Origin: Nocardioidaceae bacterium
GTDB lineage: Bacteria; Actinomycetota; Actinomycetes; Propionibacteriales; Nocardioidaceae
Length of the DNA stretch: 5,911 bases
Direction: 5' to 3'
Assembly (NCBI GenBank): GCA_013698435.1
Contig: JACCVA010000003.1
Location: 1-5,911 of the forward strand
The first letter of the stretch is position 1. Each line of letters starts with the position of its first letter. Of this stretch, positions 1 to 5,911 are shown one piece after another. Below the pieces are notes generated by a model. That model worked only from the letters and a program-made list of their open reading frames with translations, did no database searches and had not been told where the DNA came from. The translations under genes and the position numbers were made by a program.

Positions 1-2
1 GT

Positions 3-179
3 GAAAACGACGGAGCGTTCCACCGGGAGGCGGAGAACTGGTGGCGAGACATGAAGCGTGAGCGCGGCGTCGTGATCGACGTCGGCCGAGTCCTGCGGTG
101 CAGCACCGCGCAGATGCGGCTCGAGCCGGCGCAGATCGTTGCCGATCTCCGCGCTGTCGGCGTGCCGACACAGGTGTGA
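3..179 (+). CDS. C-terminal part of an unidentified protein
   Basis: An open frame enters from the left edge and ends at TGA 177-179, giving 58 residues. Of the other two + strand frames, one stops at once and the other after 17 codons. The codons are GC-rich at the third position, as in the neighbouring genes. The visible peptide is mixed and soluble-looking: it begins ENDGAFHREAENWWRDMKRE, then has a hydrophobic stretch (VVIDVGRVL), and ends with LRAVGVPTQV. I see no membrane segment and recognise no domain; the start lies outside the window. The gene converges on clpX, with a long dyad between the two stops. That it is a real coding tail is inferred from codon use and from how close the stop lies to the putative terminator. 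Confidence 0.6.
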   Translation, partial: ENDGAFHREAENWWRDMKRERGVVIDVGRVLRCSTAQMRLEPAQIVADLRAVGVPTQV

Positions 180-185
180 CCTCCA

Positions 186-241
186 CTGATTCGTCCGGGT
201 GGACGAGGAGAGAGCTCTCCGCCCTCAGTCGGACGAATCGG
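186..241. terminator. Putative bidirectional terminator between convergent genes
   Basis: Perfect 10-base arms GATTCGTCCG (188-197) and CGGACGAATC (230-239) are extended outward by a G-U pair and a C-G pair (186-241). Inside the loop lies a second dyad, GGAGA/TCTCC at 207-211 and 216-220, so the transcript could fold into a stacked two-part hairpin. The element sits just after the stop of the left-hand gene (179) and just after the stop of clpX (252), so it can serve both strands. Neither side has a run of T, which is common for high-GC actinobacterial terminators. Termination is inferred from position and structure. Confidence 0.7.
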
Positions 242-251
242 AAAGGCGACG

Positions 252-1535
<1,284 letters not shown>

Positions 1536-1536
1536 C

Positions 1537-1550
1537 GAGGAGGTCTCCTC
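1537..1550 (-). promoter_or_regulatory. clpX ribosome binding site inside a potential hairpin
   Basis: Read on the minus strand, GAGGAG (1550-1545) is followed after two bases (AC) by its complement CTCCTC (1542-1537), one base before the GTG start. At least four base pairs with a six-base loop are possible, which would occlude the Shine-Dalgarno sequence. A second small dyad, GGGAC-AGA-GTCCC, lies just upstream at 1575-1563. The ribosome binding site is clear. That folding modulates translation is inferred. Confidence 0.5.
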
Positions 1551-1590
1551 ACCTCTTGTGCCGGGACTCTGTCCCCGCAGCGGTCATTCC

Positions 1591-1619
1591 ATGTTGACCG
1601 TACCTGTCGACACGGTCAA
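1591..1619 (-). promoter_or_regulatory. Inverted repeat and possible clpX promoter in the clpP2-clpX gap
   Basis: A perfect inverted repeat, TTGACCGT-N10-ACGGTCAA (1594-1619), occupies the gap between clpP2 and clpX. On the minus strand its first arm supplies TTGACC (1619-1614), five of six matches to a -35 element. After 17 bases comes CAACAT (1596-1591), a mediocre -10. This would start transcription near 1584 and give a leader of about 49 bases. If so, the repeat covers the promoter as a repressor operator would. It could instead be an mRNA hairpin that attenuates or processes the transcript after clpP2. The sequence does not distinguish these. Confidence 0.45.
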
Positions 1620-1629
1620 TGGCGGGCAT

Positions 1630-2331
1630 CTATGCGGAGACACCAACCGGTGTCGGCTTCTGCGTCTCGAGGATCTCGTCGATGAGACCGTACTCGATCG
1701 CCTGCTGCGCGGTGAGGATCTTGTCGCGTTCGATGTCGTGGCTGACCTCTTCGAGCGACTTGCCGGTGTTGTCGGCGATCATCTGCTCGAGCAGCGTCCG
1801 CATCCGCAGAATCTCGTTCGCCTGAATCTCGATGTCACTGGCCTGACCGTGGGTGCCTTCGGTGTAGGGCTGGTGGATCAGGATGCGGCTGTTGGGCAGC
1901 GCTAGCCGCTTGCCCTTCGTGCCCGCGGCCAGCAGCACGGCGGCGGCCGAGGCGGCCTGGCCGAGGCAGATGGTCTGCACGTCGGGCTTGAGGTAGCGCA
2001 GCGTGTCGTAGATGGCCGTCAATGCCGTGAACGACCCACCGGGCGAGTTGATGTAGATGCTGATGTCGCGGTCAGGGTCCATCGACGCAAGACACAGCAG
2101 CTGCGCCATCACGGCGTTGGCGATGTCGTCGCTGATCGGGGTTCCGAGGAAGATGATGCGGTCCTCGAACAGCTTCGCGAACGGGTCGATGCGGCGTACG
2201 CCGTAGGACGTGCGCTCTTCCCACTGGGGGATGAAGTACTCGGCACGGGGTGCGGTCTGCTGGTGCAGCGGCATCGGACCGGTCATCTGCGCGCCGGCGA
2301 GGGCGGCGGCGATCTGCGGGTGCATGGTCAT
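1630..2331 (-). CDS. clpP2: ClpP2, ATP-dependent Clp protease proteolytic subunit
   Basis: This is a 233-residue serine peptidase of the ClpP family (S14). In actinobacteria such a subunit pairs with ClpP1 as a two-ring ClpP1P2 tetradecamer that degrades proteins delivered by ClpX or ClpC. The triad is intact: Ser128 in GQAASAA, His153 in LIHQP and Asp203 in ERDKIL. The INSPGGS strand (94-100) lines the oxyanion region. The LFEDRIIFLG segment (54-63) and the long N-terminal extension ahead of it resemble mycobacterial ClpP2 more than ClpP1; such extensions are normally trimmed as propeptides. ATG 2331 overlaps the clpP1 stop (ATGA), which supports translational coupling. A weak AAGGGA lies upstream within clpP1. 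A second in-frame ATG two codons later (2325) is equally possible. In characterised relatives it is the ClpP2 ring that binds the ATPase docking loop. Confidence 0.98.
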   Translation of the reverse strand: MTMHPQIAAALAGAQMTGPMPLHQQTAPRAEYFIPQWEERTSYGVRRIDPFAKLFEDRIIFLGTPISDDIANAVMAQLLCLASMDPDRDISIYINSPGGSFTALTAIYDTLRYLKPDVQTICLGQAASAAAVLLAAGTKGKRLALPNSRILIHQPYTEGTHGQASDIEIQANEILRMRTLLEQMIADNTGKSLEEVSHDIERDKILTAQQAIEYGLIDEILETQKPTPVGVSA

Positions 2332-2972
2332 TCGTCCCGTCCCTTCGAGCTGTCCTGCTTGACGCCGGAGGAGACCTCGGTGGCTTCTTCGACGACGTTG
2401 TCGATGAAGCCGTAGGTCTTGGCCTGGTCGGCGGTGAACCAACGGTCACGGTCGGCGTCGCGCTCGACTTGCTCGAGATCTTGACCGGTGTGCTTGCTGA
2501 TCAGATCGAACAACACCTTCTTGATGTAGAGCGACTGCTCGGCCTGGATCTTGATGTCAGAGGCCGAGCCGCCGAGCCCCCCCGACGGCTGGTGCATCAT
2601 GATCCGCGCGTGAGGCAGCGCGTAACGCTTGCCCTTGGCGCCGGCGCACAGCAGGAACTGCCCCATCGACGCCGCGAGGCCCATTCCGACCGTCGCTACG
2701 TCGTTGGAGATGTACTGCATCGTGTCGTAGATCGCCATCCCGGCGTCGACTGAGCCACCGGGTGAGTTGATGTAGAGGAAGATGTCGCGGGTCGGGTCCT
2801 CGGCGTTGAGCAGCAACATCTGCGCGCAGATCGCATTGGCGTTCTGGTCGCGGACCTCCGAGCCGAGGAAGACGATGCGCTCCTTGAGGAGTCGCTGGTA
2901 GATGTGGTCGTCGAGCCCGGCTTGGCCGTTGCCGCCGTTCATCTCGATCGTGGTGGAGTCTGTGGAGTTCAC
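2328..2972 (-). CDS. clpP1: ClpP1, ATP-dependent Clp protease proteolytic subunit
   Basis: This is the first gene of the clpP1-clpP2-clpX cluster, a 214-residue ClpP-family serine peptidase if it starts at GTG 2972. The triad is complete at Ser102 (GLAASMG), His127 (MMHQP) and Asp176 (DADRDRWF), with INSPGGS ahead of it. In actinobacteria this subunit forms one ring of the mixed ClpP1P2 chamber. Three starts are possible. GTG 2972 lies exactly 7 bases after a TAGGGT -10 element, which fits a leaderless transcript, so I prefer it. ATG 2942 would give 204 residues, close to the 200 of M. tuberculosis ClpP1, but it has almost no ribosome binding site. ATG 3002 would give 224 residues and would place the putative promoter inside the gene. 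The stop overlaps the clpP2 start by four bases. Family and subunit type are certain; the start is inferred. Confidence 0.97.
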   Translation of the reverse strand: MNSTDSTTIEMNGGNGQAGLDDHIYQRLLKERIVFLGSEVRDQNANAICAQMLLLNAEDPTRDIFLYINSPGGSVDAGMAIYDTMQYISNDVATVGMGLAASMGQFLLCAGAKGKRYALPHARIMMHQPSGGLGGSASDIKIQAEQSLYIKKVLFDLISKHTGQDLEQVERDADRDRWFTADQAKTYGFIDNVVEEATEVSSGVKQDSSKGRDE

Positions 2973-2979
2973 CTGACCG

Positions 2980-3008
2980 ACCCTAGCGGCCGGTCGAGAC
3001 ATTGCCAC
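2980..3008 (-). promoter_or_regulatory. Predicted clpP1 promoter giving leaderless mRNA
   Basis: On the minus strand GTGGCA (3008-3003) matches TTGACA at four of six positions. After 17 bases it is followed by TAGGGT (2985-2980), which fits the actinobacterial TAnnnT -10 consensus. Seven bases later comes GTG 2972, placing the likely transcription start on the first base of the start codon. The imperfect -35 is typical of activator-dependent promoters, and a ClgR-like box lies upstream at 3024-3040. All of this is read from sequence and untested. Confidence 0.6.
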
Positions 3009-3023
3009 GGCATCGCGGTCCTT

Positions 3024-3040
3024 GTTCGCTGTCGGCGCAC
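3024..3040. promoter_or_regulatory. Putative ClgR-binding box upstream of clpP1
   Basis: The + strand reads GTTCGC-N5-GCG-CAC, matching the GTTCGC-5N-GCG operator I recall for Streptomyces ClgR. The reverse strand reads CGCCGACAGCGAAC, which also fits the core CGCYNANRGCGWWS I recall for corynebacterial ClgR. The box is centred near 3032, about 60 bases before the predicted clpP1 start point, where an activator contacting RNA polymerase would bind. ClgR is a Cro/CI-type activator of clp genes in actinobacteria. The clgR gene itself is not in this window. Confidence 0.65.
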
Positions 3041-3107
3041 GGCCCGCGCTGCGGCTTGCACACGTACGCCGGGCGCCTGGGTCGCGCGCGGTACGGACAC
3101 CTGGTCG

Positions 3108-3113
3108 TAGAAT
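3108..3113 (+). promoter_or_regulatory. -10 element of the Nudix gene (leaderless)
   Basis: TAGAAT matches TATAAT at five of six positions and the actinobacterial TAnnnT pattern. Seven bases separate it from ATG 3121, so transcription probably starts on the A of that codon. No convincing -35 is visible 16-19 bases upstream, where the sequence is alternating CG. The same spacing is seen on the opposite strand at clpP1. Confidence 0.6.
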
Positions 3114-3120
3114 GCGACGG

Positions 3121-3663
3121 ATGTCCGAGCCTGACCGCCCGCTGCTGCGTATCAGACCAGCGGCGCGTGCGGTCGTGACGGACCCCGACTGCCGAGTGCT
3201 GCTGGTGCACTTCGACTTCCCCGCTGACAACCTGCCCAACGGGTTGTGGGCGTGCCCGGGCGGTGGTCTCGACCCGGGTGAGGAGATGGCGGCCGGCCTC
3301 ATCAGGGAGCTGCGCGAGGAGCTCGGCCTGGAGGTCGCCGACCCGGGGCGCCCGGTCTGGGTCAAGGAGCACGTCTTCCCGATGAGCCGCTGGGACGGTC
3401 AGCACGACACGTACTTCTGGATCCGGGCCGAGGCCTTCGATCCGGCGCCCGCCTTCACCAAGGCTGAGCTACGCGCCGAGAACCTCGACGGGATGCGCTG
3501 GTGGACATACGACGAGATCCGCGAGGCTCAGCGGGTGTTCGACTCCGGCGCGACTGACGATCCGCGGTTCGTCACCTTCACCCCTCGCCGGTTGGGTCAC
3601 CTGCTCGATGACCTGCTGCGCCACGGCCGGCCGGCCGAGCCGCTGCGCCTGCCCGCGATGTGA
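3121..3663 (+). CDS. Nudix hydrolase
   Basis: This 180-residue protein carries a perfect Nudix box at residues 48-70 (Gly48, Glu54, Arg62-Glu63-Leu64, Glu66-Glu67, Gly69-Leu70). These residues bind the divalent metal and hydrolyse a nucleoside diphosphate linked to another group X. The beta-strands before the box (RPAARAVVTDPDCRVLLVHF) and the aromatic strand after it (DTYFWIRAEAF) are as expected for a single-domain cytosolic Nudix fold. The substrate cannot be told from the sequence: nucleotide clean-up, ADP-ribose and CoA derivatives are all open. The frame is open further upstream, to 3022, but ATG 3121 is preferred because a TAGAAT -10 sits 7 bases before it. ATG 3112 overlaps that element. 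The gene is divergent from clpP1 and its stop lies two bases from the stop of the convergent hydrolase gene. Box and fold are directly visible; the biological role is unknown. Confidence 0.95.
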   Translation: MSEPDRPLLRIRPAARAVVTDPDCRVLLVHFDFPADNLPNGLWACPGGGLDPGEEMAAGLIRELREELGLEVADPGRPVWVKEHVFPMSRWDGQHDTYFWIRAEAFDPAPAFTKAELRAENLDGMRWWTYDEIREAQRVFDSGATDDPRFVTFTPRRLGHLLDDLLRHGRPAEPLRLPAM

Positions 3664-3665
3664 GC

Positions 3666-4886
3666 TCAGGGCGACCCCACCACCGGTTGCGGGTCGTTTG
3701 CCGGCGCGCCGAACGGTGGAAGTTCAGCTTCGATCGGCTCGCCGAGCCAGCGTTCGAGGTCAGCATGGATGAGCGGGTGGTTGAGCAGATCGAAGTGGTG
3801 CGCACCGACGATATGGCGAAAGTCGTCGTCGACGTTCGCCCCGAGACCGCGCGCGCTGTCGAGCAGCACCAACAGGTCGCCGAACATCCGCCCGAGCGGC
3901 CATGCCTCGCTGCGGCCGAGCGTGGCCCCCACGCAGTGGTACGTCGCCTGCTCCCAGCTGACCGTGTCGGGCCCGATGCCGTCGTGCAGGTCATGGATGC
4001 CGATGCTCCGCTCGTCGAGGATGGTGGCGAACGGCGCCACCTCGGGCACCCGCTGCATACCGGGGACGGCTCGCTTCACCAGCCGCTCGAGCGGTGCGCC
4101 CCCGTGCGGACTGCCGAGCAGCACGACGTGTCCGACCCGGTCCGACCACCAAGCGCCGCATGCGCTGGCCGCTGCGGCACGCACGACGAGACCACCCATC
4201 GAGTGGCCGACGAACGCGATCTCACGCACCTCGTGCGGCCACGCGTCGACCAGCCCGTCGACGAGCCGGGCAAGGCTGACGGCGTTGTCGCGCACCGGTT
4301 CCCCGCTGTTGTAGCGCAAGGCGATCGGCGACCAACGCCCGGCACCGGACAGCCGCTCCAGGTAGGTCGGCCCGCGCTCCTCTCGCCGGTAGCTCCAGCA
4401 GTCGTCGTCCTCGCACAGGCCGTGCACGAAGACCACCAACCGCTCGGTCGCATCGGGAAACGCCTCCGCGAGCGCGGCCGGGTCCAGCGCGAGGTCTCGG
4501 TCATGCCGCCGGAAGGCCGGTGCGATCGCCGTCGGACTTCCCTCGTCGGCGAGCACGTCACCGACGAGGCCGTTGACGACGGATCGCAGTCGCCGACCGC
4601 GCGGCAACTGGTCGAGGTCAGTGTTCACGCCGGCGCCAAGCTCCCCCATTCGGCCCACGGTGCGGGTCGCGCAGCCGACGGCGGCATACACACCACCGCA
4701 GATCAGGTCGTGCAGCACGCCGACCGGCGTGTGCCGCTGCCCGGTGAGCCCCAACACCCGGCCGGATACGGCTCGATGCACGTCGCGCGTCGTGGAGACC
4801 AGGACCCGGTCGGCATAGACCGCGGCAAGCCGTGCGGCGTCGGCGGCGGTGTGGGCGGGCATGTCTCCATGCTGCGGCGATGGCAT
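3666..4886 (-). CDS. Alpha/beta-hydrolase, lipase/esterase-like (PGAP1-type)
   Basis: With ATG 4886 the protein has 406 residues. The C-terminal two thirds is an alpha/beta-hydrolase: an oxyanion strand LVVFVHGLCEDDDCW (about 150-164), the nucleophile elbow GHSMGG with Ser229, LLGSPHGGAPLER (256-268) typical of PGAP1/lipase-like enzymes, a probable catalytic Asp337 in GDLLVLLDSARG, and His364 in HHFDLLNHP near the end. It probably cleaves a carboxylic ester; the substrate is unknown. The first 110 or so residues (ADRVLVSTTRDVHRAVSGRV, then a VYAAVGCATRTVG helix) form a helical N-terminal region that I recall from actinobacterial hydrolases of this kind; its function is unknown. No signal peptide or membrane helix is seen, so it is likely cytosolic. 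The start is uncertain: the frame is open to 5000 but would then overlap the upstream gene, and ATG 4862 and GTG 4898 are alternatives. It lies 53 bases after the cyclotransferase-like gene and is probably co-transcribed with it. Confidence 0.92.
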   Translation of the reverse strand: MPSPQHGDMPAHTAADAARLAAVYADRVLVSTTRDVHRAVSGRVLGLTGQRHTPVGVLHDLICGGVYAAVGCATRTVGRMGELGAGVNTDLDQLPRGRRLRSVVNGLVGDVLADEGSPTAIAPAFRRHDRDLALDPAALAEAFPDATERLVVFVHGLCEDDDCWSYRREERGPTYLERLSGAGRWSPIALRYNSGEPVRDNAVSLARLVDGLVDAWPHEVREIAFVGHSMGGLVVRAAAASACGAWWSDRVGHVVLLGSPHGGAPLERLVKRAVPGMQRVPEVAPFATILDERSIGIHDLHDGIGPDTVSWEQATYHCVGATLGRSEAWPLGRMFGDLLVLLDSARGLGANVDDDFRHIVGAHHFDLLNHPLIHADLERWLGEPIEAELPPFGAPANDPQPVVGSP

Positions 4887-4939
4887 CGGTGTGTCCACGA
4901 CCGACCCACGCCGCGAGACGACCGGCCGTCTCGCTGCGG

Positions 4940-5725
4940 TCACGAGCCGGCCTTGTCGATCTCCGCCTCGAGAGCTGCCGCGAGGCTCTCGGTCGTCCAC
5001 CGCGGCCGTGCGCCCGGCCGCGCCAGCAGGTAGGCGACGATCTCGTCGTCGTCGAGGTGGTGACCGTCACGAAGACCCGCCGCCATCAGCTGCAGGTACC
5101 GCGCGACGGGCGGGTTGAGCTCGATCTCGTCCTGAGTCCAGGAGGCGGTGAATGTCACCACAGGCAGGCCGTCGATCTCCCCCACCACCAGCAGCCGCTC
5201 GTAGCGCCCCGGCCCCAGCAGCGTATGGCCGTCCGCGAGCAGACCGGTCAGGTCCAGGTCCGCATCGGGGATACGGTGCATCTCCTGGGCGGCGACGTCA
5301 GCGAACTGGCCGGCAGTGACGAGGTACGCCCGCCCGTAGGACGTACCGGGCCCGGCCGGGTCGTAGAACGCGATTCCGCCTCCCCAGGTCGGCGACTCCC
5401 AGGCGAAGAAGACGCTGCCTGCCAACATGACCGGTTCCACCTTGCTCGGGACCGTACGGTCCCGAGCACCGGGATAGTCGCGGGTCGCCCCGTCGGGACG
5501 CCCGCCCTGCAGATAGTGCCGAAAGCGCGCCTCTGACATGTTGGAGCCGTAGCTGGTGTACCAGACGTGCGTGGTCGCGATGTCTTCGTCGATGATGGGC
5601 TCCTCGGTGACATGGGAGGCAGCTGCTGGCGGCTTGGTCGACAGGCTAGTGTCGCGCGTCGGCAGTCCGTTGATGCTTCGCCGTGCTCCAGGTGGATGCA
5701 TCGCAAGGCGGAGGACGAGGGCCAT
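4940..5725 (-). CDS. Gamma-glutamylcyclotransferase-like protein
   Basis: The core begins with WYTSYGSNM (residues 55-63, counting from ATG 5725), the phosphate-loop-like signature of the gamma-glutamylcyclotransferase fold. It continues through FRHYLQGGRP, WGGGIAFYDP (114-123) and YLVTAGQFADVAAQEMHR (134-151). By analogy with GGCT enzymes, Glu148 in that last segment is the best candidate for the catalytic acid/base. The fold typically releases 5-oxoproline from gamma-glutamyl amines, but the substrate of this actinobacterial branch is unknown; from memory, databases often mislabel its members histone deacetylase. The start is a problem: the only in-frame ATGs (5725 and 5701) add about 50 residues ahead of the conserved core, with poorer codon use and no good ribosome binding site. 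A perfect 26-bp palindrome lies within codons 86-95. The gene precedes the hydrolase gene on the same strand and is divergent from the gene at 5852. Confidence 0.85.
   Translation of the reverse strand: MALVLRLAMHPPGARRSINGLPTRDTSLSTKPPAAASHVTEEPIIDEDIATTHVWYTSYGSNMSEARFRHYLQGGRPDGATRDYPGARDRTVPSKVEPVMLAGSVFFAWESPTWGGGIAFYDPAGPGTSYGRAYLVTAGQFADVAAQEMHRIPDADLDLTGLLADGHTLLGPGRYERLLVVGEIDGLPVVTFTASWTQDEIELNPPVARYLQLMAAGLRDGHHLDDDEIVAYLLARPGARPRWTTESLAAALEAEIDKAGS
5443..5468. repeat. Perfect 26-bp palindrome inside the cyclotransferase-like gene
   Basis: The half-site TGCTCGGGACCGT (5443-5455) is followed directly by its exact reverse complement (5456-5468), with no spacer or mismatch. It is centred on CGTACG. 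The symmetry is in step with the codons: GCT/AGC, CGG/CCG, GAC/GTC and CGT/ACG mirror each other and encode ARDRTVPS. It could be an operator within the gene, a hairpin in the mRNA, or chance under codon constraint. Neither side shows a T-run that would suggest a terminator. Confidence 0.9.
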
Positions 5726-5840
5726 AGCGGCGTTCTACGGCCGACGACTCCAATGCAGCGAGCCGCCGCCTGGGGAGCGGCAAGCGCGAAGAGACTGCCG
5801 ACGCGGCACTTGGGGGTACACGCAGGGTCGGGGTGCCACG

Positions 5841-5911
5841 AGAGGAGCTGGATGACGCAGACGCCGAGGGACCGCGAGCGCATGCACCCTCACGACAACG
5901 ACGAGACCGAG
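5841..5911 (+). CDS. N-terminal start of an unidentified protein, with ribosome binding site
   Basis: AGAGGAG (5841-5847) is a strong Shine-Dalgarno sequence four bases before ATG 5852. The frame then stays open for 20 codons to the window edge. The peptide starts MTQTPRDRERMHPHDNDE and is very polar and charged, so no signal peptide or membrane segment is seen in this part. The short length prevents family assignment. It is divergent from the cyclotransferase-like gene; the 126 bases between 5725 and 5852 show only a weak GCCGC/GCGGC dyad (5765-5781) and no convincing promoter. The call rests on the ribosome binding site and open frame only. Confidence 0.55.

Noticed and set aside
2332..2442. 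N-terminal extension of clpP2 up to 2442 and of the clpP1 frame up to 3365
   Set aside because: Both extensions are arginine- and serine-rich reading of other genes' DNA. The ATGA overlap at 2328-2331 and the promoter at 2980-3008 mark more natural starts.
3625..3636. GGCCGGCCGGCC run as a specific repeat or site
   Set aside because: A short GC-rich self-complementary run is expected in this base composition; it encodes part of the Nudix C-terminus and has no partner elsewhere that I can see.
3660..5033. 457-codon open frame on the + strand opposite the hydrolase gene
   Set aside because: The minus strand encodes a clear alpha/beta-hydrolase with GHSMGG and HFDLLNHP motifs. The + frame shows no recognisable fold and overlaps the Nudix stop.
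5248..5883. 211-codon minus strand frame overlapping the cyclotransferase-like gene
   Set aside because: It lacks the conserved core, which is in the other frame, and reads as R/S/P-rich out-of-frame peptide. Only its possible relevance to a lost base near 5610 is kept as a finding.

Overview
The window looks like chromosomal DNA of a high-GC actinobacterium. The reading frames favour G/C at the third codon position. Two different clpP genes sit in tandem ahead of clpX, the arrangement that supplies the mixed ClpP1P2 protease of Actinomycetota. The putative promoters also look actinobacterial: a TAnnnT -10 element sits 7 bases from a start codon, which implies leaderless mRNA. I cannot assign a genus. 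The protein sequences suggest Micrococcales or Propionibacteriales, but only loosely.

Layout. Bases 3-179 hold the C-terminus of an unidentified + strand gene. It converges on clpX across a long dyad (186-241), probably a shared terminator. From 252 to 2972 on the minus strand runs clpP1-clpP2-clpX: clpP1 and clpP2 overlap by four bases (ATGA), and clpX follows after 94 bases that contain an inverted repeat and a possible promoter of its own. A short divergent control region (about 2973-3120) separates clpP1 from a + strand Nudix hydrolase gene (3121-3663). The Nudix gene ends two bases from the stop of a convergent alpha/beta-hydrolase gene (3666-4886, minus). Upstream of that, on the same strand, is a gamma-glutamylcyclotransferase-like gene (4940-5725). 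A further + strand gene begins at 5852, behind a good ribosome binding site, and runs off the end.

How the genes work together. ClpP1 and ClpP2 form the two-ring proteolytic chamber. ClpX is the AAA+ unfoldase that feeds it. All active-site residues are present in all three proteins. The control region carries a close match to the ClgR box known from actinobacterial clp promoters, centred about 60 bases before the predicted clpP1 start point. This suggests that induction by ClgR, which is itself a Clp substrate in relatives, operates here. The Nudix, hydrolase and cyclotransferase-like genes have no evident link to proteolysis.

The most unusual sequence features are the ClgR box/leaderless clpP1 arrangement, the inverted repeats ahead of clpX, and a perfect 26-bp palindrome inside the cyclotransferase-like gene. 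I found no mobile element, CRISPR array, tRNA or rRNA, and no clear sign of a new multi-gene system. Most of the window is conserved housekeeping sequence.
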